Notes under the pieces: generated by a model
Told to the model about the DNA's origin: nothing
The model's input: only the letters and a program-made list of their open reading frames with translations
Database searches by the model: none
Shown: one piece after another, positions 42,435-51,068 of the stretch
How positions within the stretch are numbered: position 1 is the first letter of the stretch
Layout: the number at the start of each line of letters is the position of its first letter
Position numbers and translations under genes: made by a program
NCBI RefSeq assembly: GCF_041435355.1
Contig: NZ_CP108443.1
Span: forward strand, 186,001-250,000
DNA: 64,000 bases
Direction: 5' to 3'
Source of the DNA: Streptomyces sp. NBC_01276
Lineage (GTDB): Bacteria; Actinomycetota; Actinomycetes; Streptomycetales; Streptomycetaceae

Positions 42435-43913
42435 ATGTGGCGGGGCGGGGACGGCCGGGGGAGCGGGAAGAGCCGACGGGGCCGGCGGGGCCGGCGGGGC
42501 GGAGAGGGCGGGCCGGGCCGGCGGGGTGAGGCCGGCCTGCTGGCACAGCTGCGCCGGCCGCCGGGGGGCCGCCCCGCACGGATCATGCTGCTCGCCCTGT
42601 TGCTGGACCGGACCGGCTCGGGAGTGTGGGCCGCGGCCTCCGTCCTGTACTTCACCTTCGTCATCGGGCTGGACGCCGGGCAGCTGGGCCTGCTGCTCGG
42701 CACGGCCGGAGTGGCGGGCATCGCCGGCTCGCCGCTCGCAGGTCACCTGGCCGGCCGGTTCCCGGTGCGCTCGCTGCTGATCGGCTGTCATCTGCTCCGC
42801 TTGGCGACCCTGTGCGCGCTGCTCGTCGTCACCCGCTTCGAAGCGCTGCTGCTCGTGGTCGCCCTCACCAACCTGGGCGACCGGGCGGCCAAGACGCTGG
42901 AGATGCTCTTCGCCACCCGGGTCGCGGGCGAACGGCGCGCCACCTACCAGGCGTTGTCGCGCAGTTCGGCGAACGCCGGCTACGCCCTCGGCGCGGGCCT
43001 GGCCGCGATCGGCCTCGCGGTGGGCAGCCGCGAGGCCTACCAGGCCCTGATCCTCGCCAACGCCCTGTCCTTCGTCGCGGCCGCCACGCTGGTGTGGCGC
43101 ACCGGGGAGGCGGGCGGCCGCCCGCAGGCGCGGGCCCGCACGGGCAGCCCGGCCGGCCAGGCCGAGGCCGGTCGGGAGGGGCGGGAAGGGGGGTACGGAC
43201 CGACCGGGCGGCGGCAGCCCGGTCCGAGTCCGTGGCGGGACCGCGGATACCTGCGGTTCGTCCTGCTGGACATGCCGATGAACCTGGACGACTCGCTCCT
43301 CAACGTGGGGCTGCCGCTGTGGCTGGTCCACCACACGGACGCACCCCACGCGCTGGTCCCGGCCTTCCTCGTGATCAACACCGTGCTCGTCGTCGTACTG
43401 CAACTGCGGGTGTCCGCCAGGGTCGAGCAGCCGCGCCAGGCGGCGGGCGCGGTCCGCCTGTACGGGCTGACGATGTTCGCCTGCTGCGCCCTGCTCGTGC
43501 TGTCGACGGGAGGCGGGGCCTGGACCGCCTCGGTCGTCCTCCTGGCGGTGGCGGTCCTGGTCACGCTGGCGGAGCTGGTGCGGTCGGTGAGCTCCTGGGA
43601 GCTGGCGGTGTCCCTCGCGCCCCCGGAGGCGCGGGCGTCCTACCTGGGGGTGGCGGGCATGGCACAGTCGGTACAGAAGTCCGCCGGGCCGCCGCTGCTG
43701 ACGGGCGCCGTGATGGCGGCCGGACCCGCCGGATGGCTCGTCCTCGGAACGGCGGTCGCGGGCCTGTCCGTCGTACAACGGCGCTACAGCCTGCTACGTC
43801 TGGACGCCCTGGACGCCCTGGACGCCCCGGCGGCCCGGACCGGCTCGGCCCGGAACCTCAAGGCCGAGGCCACCCCCGCGACCACATCGCCGTCGCCGAC
43901 CCCGCCCGCGTAG
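42435..43913 (+). CDS. MFS transporter (drug efflux-like)
   Basis: A 492-residue membrane protein with about 11-12 hydrophobic helices. After a basic, Gly/Arg-rich N terminus (residues 1-45) comes the first bundle (residues 50-215). A long hydrophilic loop rich in Gly, Arg and Ala (about 220-265) separates it from the second bundle (270-460). RDRGYLRFVLLDMPMNLDDSLLNVGLPLWL begins the second half. The substrate is unknown, and an export role is inferred from the family. It is preceded by two operator-like palindromes. Confidence 0.8.
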   Translation: MWRGGDGRGSGKSRRGRRGRRGGEGGPGRRGEAGLLAQLRRPPGGRPARIMLLALLLDRTGSGVWAAASVLYFTFVIGLDAGQLGLLLGTAGVAGIAGSPLAGHLAGRFPVRSLLIGCHLLRLATLCALLVVTRFEALLLVVALTNLGDRAAKTLEMLFATRVAGERRATYQALSRSSANAGYALGAGLAAIGLAVGSREAYQALILANALSFVAAATLVWRTGEAGGRPQARARTGSPAGQAEAGREGREGGYGPTGRRQPGPSPWRDRGYLRFVLLDMPMNLDDSLLNVGLPLWLVHHTDAPHALVPAFLVINTVLVVVLQLRVSARVEQPRQAAGAVRLYGLTMFACCALLVLSTGGGAWTASVVLLAVAVLVTLAELVRSVSSWELAVSLAPPEARASYLGVAGMAQSVQKSAGPPLLTGAVMAAGPAGWLVLGTAVAGLSVVQRRYSLLRLDALDALDAPAARTGSARNLKAEATPATTSPSPTPPA

Positions 43914-43972
43914 GACGGCCGGCCGAGGAGGTCGCCCGTACCGCAGGCGCGCGGGCGGCATGCTCGGCAGGG

Positions 43973-45028
43973 TCACCGCCAGTCGGTGCTGGTCCTCACC
44001 AGTGAGCGGAGTGACCGGGCCACGTCCGGGTCGAAGGGCTCGGTGCTGGGGGTGAGCATCGCCGCGGCGGCTGTGGCCACGCCCAACGCGCACGCGCTGA
44101 CGGGATCGTCACCGGCGGCCAGCCGCGTGGTGAGGGCGGCGACCATGCTGTCTCCCGCCCCGGCATCGCTCAGCGGCTCGCCGGGCAGTGGCGGCGCGTA
44201 GAGCCTGGTGTGGCCGCGGCCGGTCGAGCACAACGCGCCCAGCGCTCCGAGGGTGGTCACGGCGATCTCGGCAGCCCCCGTGGTGAGCAGGTGCTCGTTG
44301 AGGGCCCGGGCGTCGTCGAAGCCACGGATGGCCCGGCCTGCCATGCTCTCGGCCTCCCTCCGGTTGCATCGCAGGAGGAACACGCCCTCCGTGAGCGCTC
44401 CTTGGAGCGCGGGCCCCGAGGTGTCCAGGATCAGCCGGGATCCGGCTGCCTTGACGCGGCGGGCGACAGCCGCGTAGAAGTCGTCGGGCAAGCCGCCGGG
44501 CAGGCTGCCGCTGGCCACGACGTACGGGCGACCGCCAACGGCCCCTTCCAGCACTTCCAGACACCGCCGCCCCTCGTGGGCGCGCAGTTGCGGGCCGGGC
44601 GGCACGACGTGATAGCTGCGGCGGGTCCGGACCTCGACCAGCACGAGTGCTTCGCGGGTGTCCTCGTCGATGTCGACGGCGATGTGGTCGGTGCCCTCTT
44701 CGTCCAGCAGCCGGCCGAGACGCAGGCCGACCTCCCCTCCGGCGGTGTGGATGGCCGTGGCTCGTCCTCCGAGCCGCACGACGTGACGGGCGACGTTGAT
44801 CCCTCCGCCCCCCGCGGCCACGGACCTGACCCGGGCACGGTTCTTGTCGACGGCCTCCAGGCGTCCGACCTCCCAGCAGAGATCCACCGTGGGATTCAGC
44901 GTCAAGGTGAGGACCGACGGCTCGCGGCCCCGCTCGGGGGCGCCCTGGGACATCGCGGCCTGTTCCCACGCGCTGCCGACCACCGCCTCCGCCGGGCCGC
45001 CGGTCCGACGCCGTCTGGGCAGCGTCAT
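43973..45028 (-). CDS. PfkB-family sugar kinase (1-phosphofructokinase-like)
   Basis: A 351-residue kinase from ATG 45028 with GGAGGTG six bases upstream. VLTLTLNPTVDLCWEVGRL near residue 40, RVRSVAAGGGGINVARHVVRLGG (substrate-binding glycines) and LSDAGAGDSMVAAL (anion hole and catalytic Asp in GAGD) place it in the PfkB group with fructose-1-phosphate or tagatose-6-phosphate kinases. In M. tuberculosis a PfkB gene belongs to the DosR dormancy set, and CBS, universal stress and PPDK genes near this one suggest a similar context. Confidence 0.85.
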   Translation of the reverse strand: MTLPRRRRTGGPAEAVVGSAWEQAAMSQGAPERGREPSVLTLTLNPTVDLCWEVGRLEAVDKNRARVRSVAAGGGGINVARHVVRLGGRATAIHTAGGEVGLRLGRLLDEEGTDHIAVDIDEDTREALVLVEVRTRRSYHVVPPGPQLRAHEGRRCLEVLEGAVGGRPYVVASGSLPGGLPDDFYAAVARRVKAAGSRLILDTSGPALQGALTEGVFLLRCNRREAESMAGRAIRGFDDARALNEHLLTTGAAEIAVTTLGALGALCSTGRGHTRLYAPPLPGEPLSDAGAGDSMVAALTTRLAAGDDPVSACALGVATAAAAMLTPSTEPFDPDVARSLRSLVRTSTDWR

Positions 45029-45381
45029 CGCGCTCACCTCCGTGGACAGCAACATGTCCGACCCGACTTCCATACTGGAACAGCCTGACCTCACGTGCCT
45101 GCCGTCAGGCGGCGAGCCCACCTCGGCCGCACGGGCTGCTCATCGCTGCGATCGGCGGATGAGGCGGGCGCGACGGGCGGCGGCGAGGTCGAGCACGGCA
45201 TTGATGGTGTGCGGCGGCGGGGTGTCCGTATCCGGCCCTCCGGGCCGTTGACCTCGACCAGGGCGCGTGTCGCGCGGCCGAGGGGGTGGATGCGACCCGG
45301 TGCGGTCCGGCCGATGGGCGGGCGCCCTTCCCGTTGGGCCGGGGCTTCCGGCGGGGCCGCGCACGCGGCCGGAAGGCGCCG
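45029..45381. other. Gene-free stretch upstream of the PfkB kinase
   Basis: These 353 bases show no convincing gene. A minus-strand frame ending near 45140 has a helical-looking end (VLDLAAARRARLIRR) but no start or ribosome-binding site. The PfkB promoter must lie near 45040-45120, and no DosR-like box was found there. Confidence 0.3.
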
Positions 45382-45860
45382 TCAGCGCCGTCGGACCGGC
45401 GCCCGCGAGTGCAGCCGGGACGTGACGTCCACGGCCCCGGGCACTGTGCGCGCGGCGCGCACCAGTCCCTCGGCCACCACCGCACCGGGCACCTCGCCCT
45501 CCAGCCGGACGAGACCGTGGCCGACATGCCCCTGTACGTTCGCTGATCCGGCGGGAACCAGCCGCGTCACGATGTCGCCGCCAGGGCGGAGATAGATCTT
45601 CAGAAGGTCGCCACGGCTGACCGCGCCGACGAGCCGGCCGTCGTCGTCGACCACCGCCAGTCGCCTGAAGTGGCCGGTCGCCACCAGACGTGCCGCGCCG
45701 GCGATGGGGGGGCGTCCCCGGGCACAGTGACGGGGGAAACCGTCATCCGCCGGCCCGCCGTCACGGCGGGCGAGGCGCCGGTGCCCTCCGCCTTGGCCGG
45801 CAGGCCGGCTTCCGAGACGACCCCCACGACGAACCCGCTGCCTACGATGCCCGCCTGGAC
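45382..45860 (-). pseudogene. Frameshifted, N-terminally truncated CBS-BON protein
   Basis: The distal frame (45382-45684) encodes the second CBS half (GHFRRLAVVDDDGRLVGAVSRGDLLKIYLR) and a BON domain (VRLEGEVPGAVVAEGLVRAARTVPGAVDV). The proximal frame encodes VVGVVSEAGLPAKAEG and RRMTVSPVTVPGDAP. The two join in sense if one base is removed from the G7 run at 45706-45712. Further upstream the first CBS motif is missing and a stop interrupts the frame. The intact relatives are at 51069-51716 and 51978-52625. A sequencing error could explain the frameshift but not the missing N terminus. Confidence 0.65.
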
Positions 45861-45982
45861 ATCGATTTCACCCCGCTACGCGGCGACGAGCCGGCGACAG
45901 AAGGTTTTCGCAGGTCGAGTGAGCCCATGTGTCCACGAGTCGGGGGCTGTCACATCGCTGCCGACCTGGTTGGGCGTCATCT

Positions 45983-46336
45983 TCAGGTCCCCGTGGGCTC
46001 CTGATCGTGGTGTTCCTGCTCCTGCGCCCAGGTGGCGGCCCATTCGTTGAGCGGACGGAGGGCGTGAATGAGTTCTGTCCCCAGCCGGGTGAGCTCGTAG
46101 CCATCGGCCGAAGGGGCGATGATCCCGCTCGATACGAGTTCGCGGAGCCGCTGGTAGAGGACGCTGGATGACAGGCCTTCGCACCGTGCCAGCATCGCGC
46201 GGGCGCCGAGTGGGCCCGAACGGAGCTCCCAGAGAATGCGCAGCGCCCACCGGCGGCCGAACAGGTCCATCGCGGCCATGATCGGACGGCCGGTCGTCGA
46301 TCCACGAACCGGTGTCCCTGGGCGCGGCGTTGGCAT
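45983..46336 (-). CDS. HxlR-family transcriptional regulator
   Basis: A 117-residue winged-helix protein: DLFGRRWALRILWELRSGPLGARAMLARCEGLSSSVLYQRLRELVSSGII is the HxlR DNA-binding core, followed by GYELTRLGTELIHALRPLNEWAATWA. No redox Cys of the HypR type is evident beyond one in the helix-turn-helix. It is divergent from the AhpD-like gene at 46419, with two identical-architecture operators in the 82-base gap. Confidence 0.88.
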   Translation of the reverse strand: MPTPRPGTPVRGSTTGRPIMAAMDLFGRRWALRILWELRSGPLGARAMLARCEGLSSSVLYQRLRELVSSGIIAPSADGYELTRLGTELIHALRPLNEWAATWAQEQEHHDQEPTGT

Positions 46337-46347
46337 ACGTCTCCTTG

Positions 46348-46364
46348 CGTTTCGCTATTAGAAA
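46348..46364. promoter_or_regulatory. HxlR operator candidate 1 (GTTTC-N7-GAAAC)
   Basis: Arms GTTTC and GAAAC with a 7-base spacer, close to the HxlR start on the minus strand. A second site with the same arms and spacer lies at 46385-46401. Confidence 0.65.
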
Positions 46365-46384
46365 CACTAGCATCCACCCCGGCG

Positions 46385-46401
46385 TTTCTAATTTCGAAAC
46401 G
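46385..46401. promoter_or_regulatory. HxlR operator candidate 2 (GTTTC-N7-GAAAC)
   Basis: Same arms and spacer length as the site at 46348, centre-to-centre 37 bases. It ends 17 bases before the AhpD-like start, overlapping its likely -10 region and leader. Confidence 0.65.
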
Positions 46402-46418
46402 AGCTCGACGGGAGAGCG

Positions 46419-46991
46419 ATGTCGCGGATAGCCCTGCTGGAACCGCCGTATACCGACCAGGTCGGCGCACTGCTCGCGCGCATGATGCCCGGAGAGGCCC
46501 CACCGATCGGGCTGTTCCGGATGTTCGCCAGAAACCTTCCGATGGCCGGCGCCATGCACGGGTGGGGTCGCTACGAGCTGAGCCGGCAGCTGACGCTGAC
46601 CATGCGGGAACGCGAGATCGTCATCGACCGGACGTGCGCGCTGTGCGGCTGCGAGTACGAGTGGGGCGTGCACATGGTGACGTTCGCCGAGCGAGTCGGC
46701 CTCACTCGCGAGCAGGCGACTTCGCTGGTGCACGGCGGTCCCGCCGACGAATGCTGGACATCCGAGCCGGAACGGCTGCTCATTCTCGCCGTCGACATGC
46801 TGCATGAGTGCTCCGACATCGATGACGCGTTGTGGGCACGGCTTGCCTCGGTCTTCGACGAGCCCCAACTGCTCGACCTGCTCCTGTTGTGTGGGTGGTA
46901 TAACGCCGTCAGCTTCGCCGCCCGCACCGCTCGCATTCCGCACGAGCCCGGCGCACCACGCTTCGCCGACTTCCCGCCCCGCACTCGATGA
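46419..46991 (+). CDS. Carboxymuconolactone decarboxylase/AhpD-like protein
   Basis: A 190-residue AhpD-fold protein. LTMREREIVIDRTCALCGCEYEWGVHMVTFAERVGLT contains the CxxC pair and the downstream His, the peroxidase/disulfide site of the family. GPADECWTSEPERLLILAVDMLHE and LLDLLLLCGWYNAVSFAARTA complete the helical bundle. It probably acts as an alkylhydroperoxidase-type thiol enzyme. The divergent HxlR regulator and two shared operators suggest induction by a thiol-reactive compound. Confidence 0.88.
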   Translation: MSRIALLEPPYTDQVGALLARMMPGEAPPIGLFRMFARNLPMAGAMHGWGRYELSRQLTLTMREREIVIDRTCALCGCEYEWGVHMVTFAERVGLTREQATSLVHGGPADECWTSEPERLLILAVDMLHECSDIDDALWARLASVFDEPQLLDLLLLCGWYNAVSFAARTARIPHEPGAPRFADFPPRTR

Positions 46992-47199
46992 GGCGCCCTG
47001 GGACGGGCTGGAAGGCCCGCCATCGCCGACCCCGTCGACCGGGAGGCCTTCGTATCCGTCTCCGGCGCGTTCCCATGTCGCCGGAGGCGCCCGGGGCGCT
47101 GAGGAAGACATCGCCGGGACGCGAACCGGCAGCCGCGGGTGGCAGAGCCGAACCAGGCCGGATCAGCACGTCCTCTCACACCGAACACAGGAGGTTTCC

Positions 47200-47493
47200 A
47201 TGGCCAAGGGTTACTGGGTCAGTGTCTACCGCGCCACATCCGACCCTGAGAGGCTGGCCGCCTACGACAAGCTGGCCGGCCCGGCTGTCCGGGCGGGGGG
47301 CGGGCGGCTCCTGTCCCGTGGCGGTCGAGTCGTCGCCCACGAGGCCGGAAACACGCAACGTGTCATTCTGATCGAGTTCGACAGCTTCGAACAGGCCGTC
47401 GCGGCATACGAGAGCGAGGCCTACCAGAAGGCGCTGGTGGTCCTCTCCGACGCCGTCGAGCGCGACTTCCGCATCATCGAAGGCAACGACTGA
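47200..47493 (+). CDS. DUF1330 (ferredoxin-like fold) small protein
   Basis: A 97-residue alpha+beta barrel protein: GYWVSVYRATSDPERLAAYDKLAGPAVRAGGGRLLSRGG, VILIEFDSFEQAVAAYESEAYQKAL, and DFRIIEGND. This is the DUF1330 pattern, whose members are dimeric, of unknown function, sometimes monooxygenase-like. CAGGAGGT lies six bases before ATG 47200. It stands 208 bases after the AhpD-like gene and is probably separately transcribed. Confidence 0.85.
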   Translation: MAKGYWVSVYRATSDPERLAAYDKLAGPAVRAGGGRLLSRGGRVVAHEAGNTQRVILIEFDSFEQAVAAYESEAYQKALVVLSDAVERDFRIIEGND

Positions 47494-47604
47494 CCGACGG
47501 CCCCAGCCATCGCTGAGCATCCGTCACCTGATACGCGCACGGTGCTGGACGACGACTCACGGGACGAGGTCCGGGCCGGGAGGGGAGGACCGGCCTTCGT
47601 GCAG

Positions 47605-47618
47605 GGGCCGGTCGGTCC
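47605..47618. promoter_or_regulatory. DosR/OsdR-like box upstream of the universal stress gene (one mismatch)
   Basis: GGGCCGGTCGGTCC fits the dyad GGGnCnnnnGnCCC at all but one fixed position. It lies about 135 bases before the GTG of the universal stress protein gene. It resembles the perfect box at 52837-52850. Confidence 0.4.
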
Positions 47619-47752
47619 TTCCGCGCCCCTGCCCGGCCCGGGAAGGCGAATCCCGCTGACGCCCGGTCCTTCCCCCGGCCGGCGCCACCCGCGGACCACC
47701 TTCCCGCCGGCCGATCCCGATGCCCCCGCGCATCAGCACGGAAGACAGACCC

Positions 47753-48632
47753 GTGAAACGCACCCTCGTCGTCGGAGTGGATGGTTCCCCCGAGAGCCGG
47801 GCCGCGGCCGACTGGGCCGCGCGGGAAGCCGCGCTCCGCGACCTGCGCGTCCACGTCGTCCACGCCTGGCAGCGGCAGCCGCTCGCCGCCCCGGTCGTCC
47901 AGGACCGCGGCGTCGAAGCCCGCCGCGCCCAGGAGATCCTGGAGGAGACCGAGGCCGAGCTCACCCACCACCACCCCCGGCTCCCGCTCTCCGTGGAGGT
48001 GCTGGCGGACGCCCCTGTTCCGGCTCTGCTGCGGGCCGCGAAGGGCGCGGAGATGCTGGTGCTCGGCTGCCGCGGCCACGGTGCTCTGGCCGGCTTCCTG
48101 CTCGGCTCCTGCGGACAGCAGCTGATCGCCTCCGCCGAGTGCCCCATCGTCTCCGTACGCGCCCGGCACGGCCGTCCGGTGACCGGGCCCGAGGAGGGGG
48201 GAGGTGGTCGTGGGCCAGCAGGGCGGCGTGGAGGAGTGCGCAGAGGTGCTGCGCTTCGCCTTCGAGGCGGCCGCCGCACGCAGGGTGCCGTTGCGGGCGG
48301 TCCGGGCCTGGAGCCTGCCTCCGGTGTACGGCTACAGCCCCGGATCGATGTGGATCGCCGATCAGTTCGGCGGGCTGGAGCCGTACGAGAGGGCCGCCTT
48401 GGAGCAGGCGCTGGAGCCGTGGCGCCTGCGGTATCCCGAGGTGGACGTCGTCACGCACGTCGAGAGGGGAAGCGGCGGCCACGTACTGCTGTCCGCGGGG
48501 TCGGACGCCCGGCTGCTCGTCGTGGGCCGACGGGTCCGCGAGTCGGCACGGGGCGGCGCGCGGGTCGGGTCGGTGGCCCACGCCGTGCTCCACCACTCGG
48601 CCTGCCCCGTCGCCGTCGTCCCGCACCACTGA
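47753..48632 (+). pseudogene. Universal stress protein with two USP domains, frameshifted between them
   Basis: Domain 1 (from GTG 47753) reads TLVVGVDGSPESRAAADWA and ends with the ATP-binding LVLGCRGHGALAGFLLGSCGQQL and CPIVSVRA. Domain 2 (from about 48204 in another frame) reads VVVGQQGGVEECAEVLRFAFE, ARLLVVGRR and SVAHAVLHHSACPVAVVP. Removing one G from the G6 run at 48196-48201 joins them as ..PEEGEVVVGQ.., the usual arrangement of tandem-USP proteins. It is either a real frameshift or a sequencing error. Domain 2 could also start at GTG 48204. The second ATP loop (GRRVRESARGG) is degenerate. Confidence 0.65.
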
Positions 48633-48968
48633 ACCGCGGACGGGCCCGCGGACGGCTCCTCCTGCCCGGACGGGGCCGCACCCCGGCCGGGCGGTGTCCG
48701 CTCGGGACTGGCGATCAACGCCGCCTGCACGCGTTGCTCCACCCCGGGCTTGACGGAGAGCCGCGAGGCGATGTTCTTGACGGTTTTCTCCGGGAGTGGC
48801 TTCGTTCACGTCCGGCAGCAGCGTTGGTCGGTGAGTCAACAGCCGTTGGTGATCAGCACGTTCGCAGATGTTCACGGGGAACTACGGCACTGTCGTCAGC
48901 GAGGACGTTCGTGCCGATCACCACGGCGACCAGCGCCTCCAGGGAATCCGGCACGGTAATCTCAGGTC
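48633..48968. other. Gene-free stretch with a LuxR-type remnant
   Basis: These 336 bases hold no intact gene. The minus strand carries the recognition-helix end of a LuxR/NarL response regulator at about 48690-48799 (listed separately). CCGCGG-ACGGG-CCCGCGG just after the stress gene stop can form a short hairpin. Confidence 0.5.
48690..48799 (-). pseudogene. Remnant of a LuxR/NarL-family response regulator (DevR/OsdR-like HTH end)
   Basis: The minus-strand frame encodes PLPEKTVKNIASRLSVKPG and VEQRVQAALIAS, the second half of a LuxR-type HTH, strikingly like the EKTVKNYVS..LAKLGMERRTQAA end of DevR/DosR-type regulators. An in-frame TGA lies just upstream (near 48808), and no first half of the domain is found. 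A response regulator remnant among genes of a dormancy-type island suggests that the island once carried its own regulator. Confidence 0.6.
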
Positions 48969-49742
48969 ATGCCTGACACATCGGTGGCGCACTTCTATGA
49001 CGAACTGGCCGACGACTACCACCTGATCTACTCGGACTGGGACGCGGGCATCCGTCGGCAGGGGGACGCCCTGGACGCACTGATCGACCAGGATCGCGCG
49101 GCGGTGCTCGACTGTTCCTGCGGCATCGGCACACAGGCCATCGGCCTGGCGCTGCGCGGGCACCGGGTCACCGGGACCGACATCAGCCCCCGCGCCGCCG
49201 CCCGAGCTGCCGGGGAGGCCGCCCGCCGGGGCCTGAGCCTGCACACGGCCGCCGCCGACATGCGGCGCCTCCCGTTTGCCGATGGCCAGTTCGACACGGT
49301 CGTCTGCGCCGACAACTCGCTGCCCCACCTGCTGACGGAGCAGGATGTGAACGCCGCCCTGGCCGAGATGCGCCGAGTCCTGCGCCCCGGCGGCCGGCTG
49401 CTGATCAGCACACGGCCCTACGACGACCTGCTGCGCGATCGTCCGGCTTCGACGCCTCCTCAAGTCTCCGGGGTCGCCGAAGCCGACGGCGGGGGGCGAA
49501 CCGTCACCTTCCAGCTCTGGCACTGGCACGACGACGGGGAGCACTACGACTTGGAGCACTTCCAACTCCTCCCGGCAGGCGGAGAATGGCGCGTCCAGGT
49601 CCGCCGGACGACCTACTGGGCACTCGGCCGGGACCGGCTGGTCGGCCTCGCAGCCGAGGCCGGGTTCGTCGACCCCCAGTGGCGGATGCCACAGGAGACG
49701 GGCTTCTTCCAGCCGCTGCTTGTGGCCCGCGCGGGCGAGTAG
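48969..49742 (+). CDS. Class I SAM-dependent methyltransferase
   Basis: A 257-residue protein. Motif I is AAVLDCSCGIGTQAIGLALRG (residues 42-62), motif II GTDISPRAAARAAGEAARRG, motif IV FDTVVCADNSLPHLL and motif V MRRVLRPGGRLLIST. The N terminus (VAHFYDELADDYHLIYSDW) and overall form resemble glycine/sarcosine N-methyltransferases and Methyltransf_25 proteins. The motif I Gly pattern is CSCGIG rather than the more usual CGTG. Substrate unknown. Confidence 0.85.
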   Translation: MPDTSVAHFYDELADDYHLIYSDWDAGIRRQGDALDALIDQDRAAVLDCSCGIGTQAIGLALRGHRVTGTDISPRAAARAAGEAARRGLSLHTAAADMRRLPFADGQFDTVVCADNSLPHLLTEQDVNAALAEMRRVLRPGGRLLISTRPYDDLLRDRPASTPPQVSGVAEADGGGRTVTFQLWHWHDDGEHYDLEHFQLLPAGGEWRVQVRRTTYWALGRDRLVGLAAEAGFVDPQWRMPQETGFFQPLLVARAGE

Positions 49743-49956
49743 GGACCTTGCTCCGTACGCGGAGCCGCTCCACGTCAGGCGGCGGTGATCAGCGATGCGT
49801 CGCACGCTCCCCGGGGCTCGACCGGGCCGGCTGCTCCGGTCACTTCTCGCGCGGTTGGAGGCGGAAGTCCGGGCAGGCGTCCGGGTCCGCGTCGTCGTAG
49901 ATGAACGTCCTCTGGCCTGCGGGGATGGCCCCCGTCCTCCGGCGCCGTCGGTTGAG

Positions 49957-50820
49957 TCAGAACGGCGGGTCTTCGCTGTAGCCGCCGCCTGTCCAGTCGC
50001 CGTCCCGGGAAGCGCGTGCGGCTCTCAGGCGGGCATAGTGCTCGCGGGCCGCGATGTCGGACGTGTTCTCCAACCCCCTGGTCTCGTGACCCCATGCCTT
50101 CAGCGCGTCCAGGACGCGGTCGCGATGATGTCGGTCAGTGCTGGCGGCCAGGAGACGTCGTGCATGGCCGGCCAGATCGGCCTGGTGCCGGGTGAGGAGG
50201 GGGTGTTCTATCAGGGGAATGGCAGCGATCAGTGCGGAGTGGCGCACGTCCGCGTCGTCATGGCCGAGAAGGGCTTGAACAGCGGAGAAGATCGCCGGCC
50301 GTGCGTCCCTGAACGCACGCATCTCCGCGAACTCATCGAGACATCCCTCACCGTAGAGGCTTTCGTCAAAGGCAACGCACTCGTCGTTGGCGTCGTAAGC
50401 GGTGCCGCCGAGCCAGTCGAGGAGCTGCACGAGGGTCGGGCGGGTCGTGGCGTCGTGGCAGTGGTCGCCTGCCGTGATGGCCGGGTGGTCGAGGATCGCC
50501 GCGACGAAGAGCGCCACGGGCACGGTGGCCTCGTAGATGCTGTTCTGATGGGTTACGGGTCCCAGCGCGTCCTGGAGCGCGGACTCCCTGATGACCGGGT
50601 CCGGGCTGGTCAGGAGTGTCAGCGCCGCCGGCAGGGATTCACCCGTGCCGCAGGCCGTGGCGAGCGACGCCCAGTTCGTGCTGTCCAGCAGCGTCTGAAA
50701 GGCAGGGAGCCCGGCGGGGCGAGGCTGCTCGGTCTGGCTGCGGCTGTGGCTGCGGCTACGGCTGTGGGTCACGGGCTGAGGGTATTGCGTGGACGAGTCA
50801 GAGTCGTGCCCGGGTGTCAC
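49957..50820 (-). CDS. HEAT-repeat-like protein with SR-rich N terminus
   Basis: A 287-residue protein. After an N-terminal low-complexity run of Ser-Arg and His-Ser pairs (residues 17-30), the body is made of helical hairpins: LPAALTLLTSPDPVIRESALQDALG, PALFVAAILDHPAI-like segments, VQALLGHDDADVRHSALIAAIPLIEHPLLT, and a helical C-terminal region. It is a likely binding scaffold. GTG 50820 is the longest start. In-frame coding-like sequence of 38 residues continues after its TGA down to 49840. No obvious partner adjoins. Confidence 0.6.
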   Translation of the reverse strand: MTPGHDSDSSTQYPQPVTHSRSRSHSRSQTEQPRPAGLPAFQTLLDSTNWASLATACGTGESLPAALTLLTSPDPVIRESALQDALGPVTHQNSIYEATVPVALFVAAILDHPAITAGDHCHDATTRPTLVQLLDWLGGTAYDANDECVAFDESLYGEGCLDEFAEMRAFRDARPAIFSAVQALLGHDDADVRHSALIAAIPLIEHPLLTRHQADLAGHARRLLAASTDRHHRDRVLDALKAWGHETRGLENTSDIAAREHYARLRAARASRDGDWTGGGYSEDPPF

Positions 50821-51068
50821 GCAAAGGCACGAACACCGGCATTCTGACCGTCGTCCGGGCCGGCGCTACGCGCGGCCGGTGCCGGCCGGTCCCCCGGAAA
50901 GGGACCTTCGGCCCCGTCCGGAGGGACTGCCGGGCCTTCCGGGGCACGTGCGCGTCGGGTGGACTGACGGGGCACGGGGACCGTGGGGTGCGGGTGCCCG
51001 GGGCGGCCCAGATCTCCGCGACGGGCCGCTGTGCCGGTACCGCGCGGAAGCTGCCGGTCGGTGCGGGT

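Noticed and set aside
42567..43960. Alternative plus-strand frame through the MFS gene
   Set aside because: Arg/Gly/Pro-rich with no membrane helices, while the chosen frame gives a typical transporter profile.
45105..45360. Small minus-strand frames upstream of the PfkB gene
   Set aside because: Pro/Arg-rich, no start or ribosome-binding site, no recognisable domain.
49775..49950. Small plus- or minus-strand genes between the methyltransferase and HEAT genes
   Set aside because: Only the in-frame tail of the HEAT gene has protein-like composition. No independent start was found.
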